64,000 bases of DNA from Candidatus Hepatobacter penaei (GTDB lineage: Bacteria; Pseudomonadota; Alphaproteobacteria; Holosporales; Hepatobacteraceae), in contig NZ_JQAJ01000002.1 in assembly GCF_000742475.1 (NCBI RefSeq), positions 27,792 to 91,791 on the forward strand, in the 5' to 3' direction. Of this stretch, positions 28,661-37,141 are shown piece after piece. The translations under genes were made by a program, and so were the position numbers. The first letter of the stretch is position 1, and every line of letters begins with the position of its first letter. A model generated the notes under the pieces. That model did no database searches. It was not told the origin of the DNA and saw only the letters and a program-made list of their open reading frames with translations.

Positions 28661-29260
28661 ATGAAATCTTCTTTTTTTTCTCCCTCTGTTAATGCGCAGC
28701 TTGAACGCTATATCATCCTCATCCATCAGTGGAACGCCCATATGAACCTGGTGGCTCCCGGCGAGCTGGCAAACAAAGATTTTTTTTTCACACGTCATAT
28801 TATCGACAGCGCTCAGCTTTCACGCCACCTACCTCCCACCTCTCCCCTTGTGGACATAGGCACAGGCGCAGGGCTGCCCGGCATTGTGCTGGCCATGATG
28901 GAAACGCGCCCTGTGCATCTTGTGGAGCCCCGAGAAAAACGCATACTGTTTTTAGAAAAAGCGTGCGCCCACCTAGGCCTTCACCACGTCACCCTTCATC
29001 ATGACCGCATCGAACATCTCTCCCTCCCTGAGGACAGTGTTTTTGTCAGCCGGGCCTTTCGTCCCTTACCTAACGCCCTGCCCCTGTTAAAGCGACACCT
29101 GAGGGAGGAAACCCATTATCTCTGTCTTAAGGGGGCATCGTGGTCAAAAGAAGTGGCCGATGCGCAGCAGGGTTGGCATTTTGATCTTGCAGATCACCCC
29201 AGTTTGACGCATGCTAAATCCCGTATTTTGCACTTGTCTCGCATAAGGATCGCGTCATGA
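28661..29260 (+). CDS. rsmG: 16S rRNA m7G527 methyltransferase
   Basis: GidB/RsmG of 199 residues. SAM-binding LVDIGTGAGLPGIVLAM, the partner VHLVEPREKRILFLEKA, and SVFVSRAFRPL are the family motifs; WNAHMNLVAP near the N-terminus is also typical. It methylates G527 of 16S rRNA. ATG 28661. Overlaps parA by four bases (ATGA at 29257-29260), the classic rsmG-parA-parB arrangement often found near the replication origin; mnmG, usually just upstream, is not here. Confidence 0.96.
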   Translation: MKSSFFSPSVNAQLERYIILIHQWNAHMNLVAPGELANKDFFFTRHIIDSAQLSRHLPPTSPLVDIGTGAGLPGIVLAMMETRPVHLVEPREKRILFLEKACAHLGLHHVTLHHDRIEHLSLPEDSVFVSRAFRPLPNALPLLKRHLREETHYLCLKGASWSKEVADAQQGWHFDLADHPSLTHAKSRILHLSRIRIAS

Positions 29261-30030
29261 GCACCATCATCGCGCTTGCCAACCAGAAAGGTGGTGTCGG
29301 CAAAACGACAACGGCTGTCAACCTTGCCACTGCGTTGGCGGCTACAAAAAAACGGATTCTATTGATTGATTTTGATCCCCAAGGCAATGCCAGCACAGGG
29401 CTTGGTCTTTCGTCCGATCGTCGTGAACACAATAGCTACTCTTCTCTGTGGTCCCCTGAAACCATTGAACAAGCCATTCATCCCACCGAAGTACCCTCCC
29501 TTTCCTTGTTACCGGCTGTGCCTGATTTAGCTGCGGCAGAAGTAGAGCTGGTGGCACTTCAAGATCGCCATGAACGCCTCAAAAAGGCGGTGCAACCTAT
29601 TGCGGATGATTACGATTTCATTTTTATTGATTGTCCCCCATCCCTAGGCTTGTTGACGCTCAATGCGCTGGCCTGCGCCCATAAGGTGCTGATTCCACTT
29701 CAGTGTGAGTTTTATGCCCTTGAAGGCTTGTCGCACCTTTTGAAAAGCATTGAACGGATTCGTGCGCGCATTAACCCCAGGCTTGATATTCAGGGCATTG
29801 TGCTGACCATGTATCAAAAACGCAGCCTTCTCAATCAGCAAGTGGCGCTTGATACACAAGAGCATCTTGGTCATAAAGTGTACAAAACCCTTGTGCCCAG
29901 AAATATCCGCGTTTCCGAAGCCCCATCTTTTGGAAAACCCGCCCTGTTATATGATATGCACTGCTCAGGATCCAAGGCCTATCTTTCTCTGGCGCAAGAG
30001 TTTATTCAACGTGAAAGGTGCGCACCATGA
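29257..30030 (+). CDS. parA: Chromosome partitioning ATPase ParA
   Basis: Walker-type ATPase of 257 residues that forms the nucleoid-bound gradient moving ParB-parS complexes. Deviant Walker A ANQKGGVGKTTTAVNLA at the N-terminus, LIDFDPQGNASTGLG (A-prime box), and FIFIDCPPSLGLLTLNAL (Walker B). Chromosomal Soj-type length without an N-terminal HTH. Translation is coupled to rsmG and parB by ATGA overlaps. I saw no parS palindrome (TTTCACGTGAAA-like) in this window by eye. Confidence 0.97.
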   Translation: MSTIIALANQKGGVGKTTTAVNLATALAATKKRILLIDFDPQGNASTGLGLSSDRREHNSYSSLWSPETIEQAIHPTEVPSLSLLPAVPDLAAAEVELVALQDRHERLKKAVQPIADDYDFIFIDCPPSLGLLTLNALACAHKVLIPLQCEFYALEGLSHLLKSIERIRARINPRLDIQGIVLTMYQKRSLLNQQVALDTQEHLGHKVYKTLVPRNIRVSEAPSFGKPALLYDMHCSGSKAYLSLAQEFIQRERCAP

Positions 30031-30926
30031 CACATCCCACAACGCAGCGGCGTAAGACATTGGGGCAAGGCTTATCCGCCCTACTTGACCACACCTATGA
30101 AAGCAACCGCCCCCTTGGCAACGAGATTACGTACTTCAACCCTGAACAGTTTGTGATGGGCAAATACCAACCCAGGCGGGCTTTTGATGAAGCTGCCTTG
30201 GCAGAATTGGCCGCTTCTATCAAATCTCAAGGCATTTTGCACCCTGTCATTGCGCGCTATGGCGAGCAGAATGATGTGGAGCTCATCTCAGGTGAGCGGC
30301 GCCTGCGGGCTGCCCACATCGCCGGCCTTAAAGAAGTTCCTTGCCGCCTCTTAGACATTTCTGAAAAAGATGCGTTAGAGATCAGCCTGCTTGAAAATGT
30401 ACAACGTGCAGATCTCTCCCCCATTGAGGAAGCCCGGGGCTATGACAAGTTGATTCGTGACCTTGAGTATACGCAAGACATGTTGTCAGAAAAAGTGGGC
30501 AAAAGTCGCACCCACCTCACCAACATGTTGCGTTTGCTTAAACTCCCCCTGTCAGTACAAGAATGCATTAACAAGGGTGAGCTTTCTGCTGGTCACGGGC
30601 GCGCCTTGGTGGGACTTGACGGGGCTGAGGGGTTGGCGGAAAAAGCGATCCACCAAGGGTGGAGTGTGCGCCAAACAGAGCAAGCCGCAAGCCAGATCAA
30701 AAAAACGGGCACCCATGACCTCAAACCCAGTGCATCTCCCCTGACACATCCAGAAGAAGAAGCCTTAAGCCATCAACTCAAAGAAATGACGGGGCTTGAT
30801 ATTGCTGTGAAGTTGAAAAAGCATGGCGGTTTTATTCAAATGCATTTTAACAATCCGCGCGATCTGGACATGATTTTTCAAAAACTCACCGCCGCTTTTA
30901 CCCGCCCACCCTCAACTTCTGCATGA
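30027..30926 (+). CDS. parB: Chromosome partitioning protein ParB
   Basis: CTP-dependent parS-binding clamp. LGQGLSALL at the N-terminus is the ParA-stimulating motif; PRRAFDEAALAELAASIKSQ and ELISGERRLRAAHIAG (box 2, CTP-binding) define the N-terminal domain; the HTH includes SEKVGKSRTHLTNMLRLLKL; a C-terminal dimerisation segment ends the 299-residue chain. Start ATG 30027 overlaps the parA stop (ATGA). Confidence 0.97.
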   Translation: MTHPTTQRRKTLGQGLSALLDHTYESNRPLGNEITYFNPEQFVMGKYQPRRAFDEAALAELAASIKSQGILHPVIARYGEQNDVELISGERRLRAAHIAGLKEVPCRLLDISEKDALEISLLENVQRADLSPIEEARGYDKLIRDLEYTQDMLSEKVGKSRTHLTNMLRLLKLPLSVQECINKGELSAGHGRALVGLDGAEGLAEKAIHQGWSVRQTEQAASQIKKTGTHDLKPSASPLTHPEEEALSHQLKEMTGLDIAVKLKKHGGFIQMHFNNPRDLDMIFQKLTAAFTRPPSTSA

Positions 30927-30959
30927 GGGGACGCTTCTTTTTATCGTTTTTATGAGGCC

Positions 30960-32348
30960 ATGGTTAAGACGTCCGCTCCCAACACCTCCCTTCGCCCTGC
31001 ACACTCTCTTTGGGTATACGCGCGCGCGTTCTGGCTGATGCTCTTCCTTTTTTTGTGCTGGCACGCACCGTGTATCTCAGCACCCGTGCACTTCCAAAAA
31101 GGCTCTCTTGTGCGTGATTGTGAGATAGAAGACATCCTACGCAGCTATCTCGACCCCATCCTCATCAAAGCAGGCCTGAACCCTGCCACTGTCCGTATGT
31201 TTTTGGTGATTGATCCCACCATCAATGCGCTGTCAGCGCCAGGGCCACTCATCTTGGTGAACACTGGGCTAATTTTGCGGTGCACACGAGCGGAAGAGCT
31301 GATTTCGGTGTTGGCGCACGAAACGGGCCACGTGAAAGGACGGCATATCTTAGGGCGCCTAGAAGCCTTTAAAAAAGCCACCACCCCTTATCTTGTGTCG
31401 GTGGGGCTAGGCGCACTCTTGTCAATCTTGACGCAAAATCCTGCCGGGCTTCTTTTAGGCGCAGGTGTGGGTCAGAGTGTGGCCACCGACAGCCTCTTGT
31501 CCTTCACGCGGGATCAAGAAATGCAGGCAGACATCATTTCATTTAATCTGCTCAATCAGTTGGGTTGGCCCACCACCGGCACCATCACATTGTTTCAAAA
31601 AATTGAAGATCTGAATGCGCTGCTTTATAGCCCCCAACGCAATTATATGCAAACCCACCCTTCGGGGCCTGAGCGTATTCGTATGGCCCAAAAAGCCAAC
31701 CAGAGCGAACATCACCTCCCCCCACGCTTTCAACAAAGCTTTGATCGGCTGAAGGTCAAAATTTTTGCCTACCAAAACAAACCAGACGCGGTGCGTAAAG
31801 ATGCTTTTGTAAAAAAATCACCCTTCAAATATTATGCCCTCGCCATCGCAGATTACCGGCAAGGCAGATTCAACCAGGCGCTTCACAACCTTGATCACCT
31901 GAAACAGACAGATCACTCGCCTTATATTTCAGAATTTCGCGCTCAAATCTATTTTGAGCAAGGTCAACACAACGACGCCTTAAAAGCCATCAATGACGCA
32001 CTGACGCACATCAAAAGGCCCCATGCCAGTCTTTATATTCTCAAAGCCCGCATTTGCCTGCAGATGCCCTCTTGCGATGCGCCGGTGGAGGGGCTGTTGC
32101 GACAAGCCATTTACCTTGAGCCCTTCAATGCTGAACCTTGGTATTATTTGAGCATTCTGGCGTCAAGAAAACACCATGAGGGCGAAGCACTTATCTATCT
32201 CACAGAACATTATGTGCGCCTGGGTGATATCAAGAGAGCCAAAGCATGTTTGACCAAAGCCAAGTGCGTGATCAAACCCAAGGACCCCATGTTTGTGCAC
32301 CTCAAAGATTTAGATCAGGCCATTGCCTATGCAGCCCGCATCACCTAA
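30960..32348 (+). CDS. Periplasmic M48 metalloprotease with TPR repeats, BepA-like
   Basis: 462 residues. A long basic leader and hydrophobic segment (WLMLFLFLCWHAPCIS) form a signal peptide. The M48 zinc motif is HETGH at about residue 120 (SVLAHETGHVKGRH), with the third ligand Glu in RDQEMQADIISFNLL. From about residue 290 helical TPR-type repeats follow. This is the architecture of BepA/YfgC, which degrades or helps fold misassembled outer-membrane proteins such as LptD and BamA. ATG 30960 is taken; a GAGG sits only two bases upstream, so the start may be further in. Follows parB by 33 bp. Confidence 0.88.
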   Translation: MVKTSAPNTSLRPAHSLWVYARAFWLMLFLFLCWHAPCISAPVHFQKGSLVRDCEIEDILRSYLDPILIKAGLNPATVRMFLVIDPTINALSAPGPLILVNTGLILRCTRAEELISVLAHETGHVKGRHILGRLEAFKKATTPYLVSVGLGALLSILTQNPAGLLLGAGVGQSVATDSLLSFTRDQEMQADIISFNLLNQLGWPTTGTITLFQKIEDLNALLYSPQRNYMQTHPSGPERIRMAQKANQSEHHLPPRFQQSFDRLKVKIFAYQNKPDAVRKDAFVKKSPFKYYALAIADYRQGRFNQALHNLDHLKQTDHSPYISEFRAQIYFEQGQHNDALKAINDALTHIKRPHASLYILKARICLQMPSCDAPVEGLLRQAIYLEPFNAEPWYYLSILASRKHHEGEALIYLTEHYVRLGDIKRAKACLTKAKCVIKPKDPMFVHLKDLDQAIAYAARIT

Positions 32349-32435
32349 GTGAGGCCGCGCTTTTTTGCCAGAGACATTTCTTTTTTAAAAAAAGTGCCGT
32401 ATGATGGTGCACAGGTTTTCTTTGGACGTTTTCTC

Positions 32436-33002
32436 ATGTCTGTTCTCAATGACCGTTGGATTCGAGAGGCGGCGCTGGAGGGCATGATCTCTCCGTTTGC
32501 TGATCGACAAGCCCGTGACGGCACGGTGTCTTATGGATTGTCCTCCTATGGCTATGATGCCCGTGTGGGGGATGAGTATCGCATTTTTACCAACACCAAT
32601 CACACCCTTGTAGACCCCAAACATTTTGACACCACCAGCTTTGTCACGCACAAGGGGCCTGAGTGTATCATTCCTCCCAACAGTTTTGCCCTCGGCCACA
32701 CGGTAGAGCGTTTTAAGATTCCCCGTGATGTGCTGGTGGTGTGTTTGGGCAAGTCCACTTATGCCCGTTGCGGCATTATTGTGAATGTCACGCCCTTAGA
32801 GCCCGAATGGGAGGGGCACGTGACCTTAGAATTCTCAAACACCACCCCCTTGCCGGCCAAGATCTATTCGTTTGAAGGCGCGTGTCAGTTTTTGTTTCTC
32901 AAAGCCAATGAGGTGTGTGAGGTTTCTTATAAAGACCGCGCCGGCAAATATATGAACCAGCCTGCCTCGGTTGTGTTGCCTTTTGTGCAGAATATGAAAT
33001 AG
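32436..33002 (+). CDS. dcd: dCTP deaminase
   Basis: Converts dCTP to dUTP for thymidylate synthesis. With ATG 32436 the protein is 188 residues, the bacterial Dcd length; codons upstream in frame carry no similarity. Conserved blocks: [34 protein letters not shown], and [20 protein letters not shown] with the catalytic Glu, then KYMNQ near the end. Ten bases separate it from murA, which likely shares its transcript. Confidence 0.96.
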   Translation: MSVLNDRWIREAALEGMISPFADRQARDGTVSYGLSSYGYDARVGDEYRIFTNTNHTLVDPKHFDTTSFVTHKGPECIIPPNSFALGHTVERFKIPRDVLVVCLGKSTYARCGIIVNVTPLEPEWEGHVTLEFSNTTPLPAKIYSFEGACQFLFLKANEVCEVSYKDRAGKYMNQPASVVLPFVQNMK

Positions 33003-33011
33003 GACGATATT

Positions 33012-34322
33012 TTGGATAGACTGGTTATTTCAGGGGGGCATGCGTTGTGCGGGCGCGTTGCCATTGACGGCGCCAAAAATGCGCTTCTCCCTCTTATGAC
33101 GGCCTCGTTGCTGACAACCGATCCGCTTCATTTGCACAATGCGCCTCCGCTGGCCGACACCTTCACCATGATGCGTTTACTTCAACACCTAGGCGTGGAT
33201 GCCCACTATCATCCAAATCACAAAAAGATTGCTTTGTGCGCGTCTGTCATCCAAACAGAGAAAGCACCCTATGACATTGTGCGTAAGATGCGTGCGTCGA
33301 TTTTGGTTTTGGGACCTCTGCTTGCACGCCACGGGCATGCCCATGTTTCTTTGCCCGGGGGATGTGCCATTGGCTTGAGGCCCGTTAATCTTCACATTGA
33401 TGCGCTTCAAAGCCTGGGGGCGTTGATCACCTTAGAAGACGGTTATATTCATGCGCGCGCACCCCAGGGCGGACTGCGCGGCGGCGTTTACACCTTTCCT
33501 TCCGTTTCCGTCACGGGGACAGCCAATTTGCTGATGGCGGCAACCTTGGCTCGCGGAGGCACCACCATTCACAACGCTGCCACAGAGCCTGAAATCACAG
33601 ATCTGGCCACCTGCCTGATCTCTATGGGTGCCACCATCGAGGGCTTGGGCACACGCACCCTTACCATCACCGGCACATCCAGTCTCCATGGCGCCACACA
33701 CACGGTGCTTCCTGACCGCATTGAAACCGGCACCTACATCCTGGCGGCCACCATCACGGGCGGCGATGTATATCTTGACAACACCACCCTTGACTTGCTG
33801 CCAACGTTTGTCTCCCTGCTTCAAAGCATGGGTGTTGTTTTTGACGAGCAAGACAATCACGTGCGCGTCAATAGCCCCCCACCGGGCGACATGCAGGGGG
33901 TGAATATTCAAACGGCGCCTTATCCGGGCTTTCCCACCGACCTGCAGGCGCAAACCATGGCACTGCTCACCCTTGTCAACGGACAAAGCCAGATTCAAGA
34001 AACGATTTTTGAAAACCGTTTGATGCACGTGGCTGAGCTGTTGCGTATGGGCGCGAAACTCTCTGTCAAAAACCACATTGTCCACATTGAAGGCCGGGAA
34101 AAACTCACCCACGCCTCTCTCATGGCCACTGACCTCAGGGCTTCAGCCTGTCTTGTGCTGGCCGCCTTAGCCACACAGGGAGAAAGCATCATCCAACGTC
34201 TTTATCACCTAGATCGTGGCTATTATAATCTTGAGCAAAAGCTGGCAGGCTGTGGTGCTGATATTCGGCGCGTATCCGGCGGACTACCCGCCCATAAAGC
34301 TGACACCTCCCACGCATTATAA
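33012..34322 (+). CDS. murA: UDP-N-acetylglucosamine 1-carboxyvinyltransferase
   Basis: First committed enzyme of peptidoglycan synthesis, adding enolpyruvate to UDP-GlcNAc. TTG 33012 has AGGA 7 bp upstream. The start DRLVISGGHALCGRVAIDGA and NALLPLMTASLLT (catalytic Lys-Asn) match; SLPGGCAIGLRPVNLH holds the catalytic Cys at residue 118; FPTDLQAQTMALLT and HLDRGYYNLEQKL close the fold. Length 436 is slightly longer than usual at the C-terminus. Presence shows the cell makes a wall precursor. Confidence 0.97.
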   Translation: MDRLVISGGHALCGRVAIDGAKNALLPLMTASLLTTDPLHLHNAPPLADTFTMMRLLQHLGVDAHYHPNHKKIALCASVIQTEKAPYDIVRKMRASILVLGPLLARHGHAHVSLPGGCAIGLRPVNLHIDALQSLGALITLEDGYIHARAPQGGLRGGVYTFPSVSVTGTANLLMAATLARGGTTIHNAATEPEITDLATCLISMGATIEGLGTRTLTITGTSSLHGATHTVLPDRIETGTYILAATITGGDVYLDNTTLDLLPTFVSLLQSMGVVFDEQDNHVRVNSPPPGDMQGVNIQTAPYPGFPTDLQAQTMALLTLVNGQSQIQETIFENRLMHVAELLRMGAKLSVKNHIVHIEGREKLTHASLMATDLRASACLVLAALATQGESIIQRLYHLDRGYYNLEQKLAGCGADIRRVSGGLPAHKADTSHAL

Positions 34323-34680
34323 AACCATCGGCCTGCGCAAAGTCTTTATCACGAACGCATGGCAGAAGAACATCCCACCACTGATACATTTTTTATAAAA
34401 GGCGACCTCCTCAGCTATCTGGTCAACATTCCTCACATTTTATAAAGCCTCCTGAATCAAGAACCTCTGCGTAAACGTCTGACCCACATCCGTTTCTCCC
34501 CCAAAAGCGCAATCCATCACAAACATTGTCAAATAACGTTTTTTTTAACACCTCTTTTTGTGCGCAAGACCACAAAAATCATAAAAAAAGCAATAAAGAA
34601 GACAGACTAGCCCGTCATGAATGCTTTTTTTGACAGAACCGACACAGTGAAGAATATTTTTTATTGTATTGGTTTACTTG
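34323..34680. other. Intergenic region with a possible gene remnant
   Basis: From ATG 34358 a short frame reads MAEEHPTTDTFFIKGDLLSY and stops at a TAA (34442-34444), after which the same frame continues in protein-like fashion (LLNQEPLRKRLTHIRFSPKS). This may be a dead gene fragment, but I cannot name it. The last 150 bp are AT-rich and probably carry the promoter of the next locus. Confidence 0.3.
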
Positions 34681-35550
34681 ATGACGTTTCGTTTTTTTCT
34701 TGCCCTGATGTCGGCCTCCCTTCCTTTTACACACAGTGCTCTTCCTGCCATGTATGGTGGTGATGATGATACATCCTGCAAGCAAGGGGCCTTTGCACCC
34801 TCAGCACCTCCCCTGCCTGCGCCTCTTCAGCATTTGGATGACAACGCTCGCAAGGATTTATTGAACAATCCGACCATACAAGGGTTTGATGATAATGGCC
34901 GCTCCCTATATATGACTCCACGCTTCACCCTGATAACTTTTCCTCATCAACAACACCTTCTACCCCCTCTTTTGAGCAATACGTAAAGGAAAGGGAGGAG
35001 GCGCTTGCCCGAATTGATCCTGACGTTATCACGGCACAGAAAATGAAGGAGAGAGAGGACCGCCTTTCAACCACCCCTAGCAAACCCGGCGCAAAAAAGA
35101 AAAAGAAGAAGAAAGGTCAAAGCCATCAACCACACAGTCGTAAGACACGCGTTGCCTCCTCTGCTGTAGCAGTGCCCAACTGGCATTCACCTTATCCACG
35201 CGCACCTGGTCATGAATGCACATGGCCCCATGCCCCTTATGAGAGCACTTCTTATCTCAGCCCTTCTCAACCTTACACACAACGGCGCACCCCTGCCTAA
35301 TGGCGGGTATCTTCCTGCACCCTCTTTTGCACCTCCCTATTCCGGTGGCCAGGGTGGTGACATGTCTTCCCTAACCTATTCTCTGGAGAGTATGCAGGTT
35401 TCACAGCCATTCGCAGCATTTGTTTCACCAGAAAGATCTCCTTGGTCTGCACCTACAAGTGTTTATGGATCAAGCGAAACGCCCGCCTTGGGAACCGCTT
35501 CACATGTCTTTTTAAGACAACCAGCACACGAAAGGCGTCCTTTCTCCTGA
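34681..35550 (+). pseudogene. Pro/Ser-rich secreted protein, broken in two places
   Basis: ATG 34681 starts a signal peptide MTFRFFLALMSASLPFTHSA followed by a Gly/Asp segment and a Pro-rich stretch. At a TATATAT tract (34907-34913) the frame is lost; removing two bases gives GRSLYDSTLHPDNFSSS and then EREEALARIDPDVITAQKMK, a poly-Lys patch (about 35093-35113) and SYLSPSQPYTQRR. A second shift near a C4 run at 35290-35293 leads into LPNGGYLPAPSFAPPYSGGQ and a tail ending ERRPFS. A repaired product would have about 289 residues, mostly disordered. No family recognised. Confidence 0.65.
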
Positions 35551-35812
35551 CAGGGACAGTATTTTTTGACATTCAACTGAAAGAGCTGTTTTTGCACCCC
35601 TGACACTTTGTGCGTGCTTGCACGCCTCATTCCCTCTTTTTTCTGGGCCCCTCTCTTCTCCTCATCCATATCTGCCTTCTTAACAAAAGGATTCAGACAT
35701 GAATGGCTAATAAAGGCTTTCAATTACCTAGCTTTTCTTTTTTTACTTGAAAAAAGTAAAATAAATATACATTTTATATAAAAATAACAACATAAGTTAT
35801 GTGGAGGTTTGT
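35551..35812. promoter_or_regulatory. AT-rich upstream region of the secreted HTH protein
   Basis: About 260 bp without a gene; the final 90 bp are AT-rich (TATATAAAAATAAC-like sequence near 35776-35790) and end in a strong GGAGG at 35803-35807, five bases before ATG 35813. Exact promoter boxes not fixed. Confidence 0.45.
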
Positions 35813-36979
35813 ATGTGGGGTGTTATAGGTCTGTTTTTGTGTGCACTGCTTCATCATAAGCCCCTTTTTGCCACGGGGGCTCACCAGTGCAAACGTGCAT
35901 CCGTCACTAATACCACCTGGGACGCTGATGCTCATACCCTCCAACAACCCATCTCTCCCAAAAAAGAGCCTACACCCCTGAAAAACTCAGGACCCATGGA
36001 TAAAAGAAGTCTTTGCCTTGCTTTAATGAAGGAAGAAGGGATCTCGGCATCAAAAATCAGTAGAAAAACGGGCATTGCATCCCGCACGATTTACGCGTGG
36101 CTCGAAACTAACAAATCTGCCACCAGAAAAGGGGCATTATTTGTAGACTGGCTTTATGATGCTTTGTCAAGCGAAGGTAATATTGATTGGAGCACGTGTC
36201 CCAGACCTAACTTCTATCGCAAAAGAGTGTCCTTTTCTATGCTTCTGCCACCAGCACAAGAAACTCTATCCCTCCAAAAGGATCGGCCCTCAAGCCCCTG
36301 GCCAGACAACCCTCCTGAAGAAGCCTTGCCTCTTAACCCTTCAGAGCCGGCACGCGCGCGCAGCCCTTTAGACGAAGAAGAAGCTTTGGCTGAAGCGCCG
36401 CAGACGCCGCCCTTCATTTCCTATGTGCCCTCTGTTTATCGACCTCAGCCCACACCTATACTTTTGGCCCCAGAAGACCTTTCCGATCAGTTGCACACAA
36501 CAGCTGCCCCCCGACTTTTGTTGCCTCTTTATATGAAGGCATGGTGTTTTCATCGTGAAAAATTGGACCTGCTTGAGCAGGCGCAGTATTTTCATCGCCA
36601 AAATCTTGATACCCTTCAGCAGGCCATCCTCAGCTTGCACCGCCATCAGTCAGATGAGCCCTTTCTCCACGACGCGCCCTTCCCTGGTTCAGCCCCTTTT
36701 CCAAGCCCGATGCCTGGCCCCTCCACTTCCTACAGACAACCACCACCTCCTACAACCCAAGACCCACCACCTGACACATCTGAAACTTCTTTTGACAGTT
36801 TGCTTGATAACTCTCTTGAATCCATCCCTTCCTTTAGCTCTGCAGAACCCAGTAGATCCAGCACCTCTTCGCTGACGTCTGAAAGCCTTAAAACCGACCC
36901 CTTAGGCGACAGCCATAACCTTGTGAAAAGACTGCATCATCACAGTGCGTTGATCATGCCCCCGCCCAAAAAACTTTAG
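35813..36979 (+). CDS. Predicted secreted protein with helix-turn-helix domain
   Basis: ATG 35813 has GGAGG 5 bp upstream. The first 22 residues (MWGVIGLFLCALLHHKPLFA then TG) form a signal peptide. At about 62-100 a helix-turn-helix of resolvase/Hin type is visible: MDKRSLCLALMKEEGISASK then ISRKTGIASRTIYAWLE, followed by KGALFVDWLYDAL. The middle is Pro/Glu-rich; a helical stretch repeats FHRxxLDxLxQA twice (about 242-270); the tail is Ser/Pro-rich and basic (KRLHHHSALIMPPPKK). Export plus a DNA-binding motif is unexpected for a bacterial regulator and would fit a host-targeted effector. The 3-prime end is altered by a 142-bp tandem duplication. Confidence 0.65.
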   Translation: MWGVIGLFLCALLHHKPLFATGAHQCKRASVTNTTWDADAHTLQQPISPKKEPTPLKNSGPMDKRSLCLALMKEEGISASKISRKTGIASRTIYAWLETNKSATRKGALFVDWLYDALSSEGNIDWSTCPRPNFYRKRVSFSMLLPPAQETLSLQKDRPSSPWPDNPPEEALPLNPSEPARARSPLDEEEALAEAPQTPPFISYVPSVYRPQPTPILLAPEDLSDQLHTTAAPRLLLPLYMKAWCFHREKLDLLEQAQYFHRQNLDTLQQAILSLHRHQSDEPFLHDAPFPGSAPFPSPMPGPSTSYRQPPPPTTQDPPPDTSETSFDSLLDNSLESIPSFSSAEPSRSSTSSLTSESLKTDPLGDSHNLVKRLHHHSALIMPPPKKL

Positions 36980-37115
36980 CTCTGCAGAACCCAATAGATC
37001 CAGCACCCCTTCGCTGGCGTCTGAAAGCCTTAAAACCGAGCCCTTAAACAACAGCCATAACCTTGTGAAAAGGCTGCATCATCACAGTGCGTTTATCATG
37101 CCCCCGCCCAAAAAA
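36833..37115 (+). repeat. 142-bp imperfect tandem direct repeat
   Basis: Copy 1 spans 36833-36974 and copy 2 36975-37115; both start TTTAGCTCTGCAGAACCCA and end CCCCCGCCCAAAAAA. I count nine internal differences, about 94 percent identity. The period is not a multiple of three: copy 1 ends the secreted HTH gene at a new TAG, and copy 2 would have carried the older C-terminus (PPPKKAYKRRFYTVHS). Confidence 0.9.
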
Positions 37116-37141
37116 GCCTACAAAAGAAGATTCTATACCGT

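Noticed and set aside
33432-34112. 226-codon minus-strand frame inside murA
   Set aside because: It is fully antisense to conserved murA sequence.
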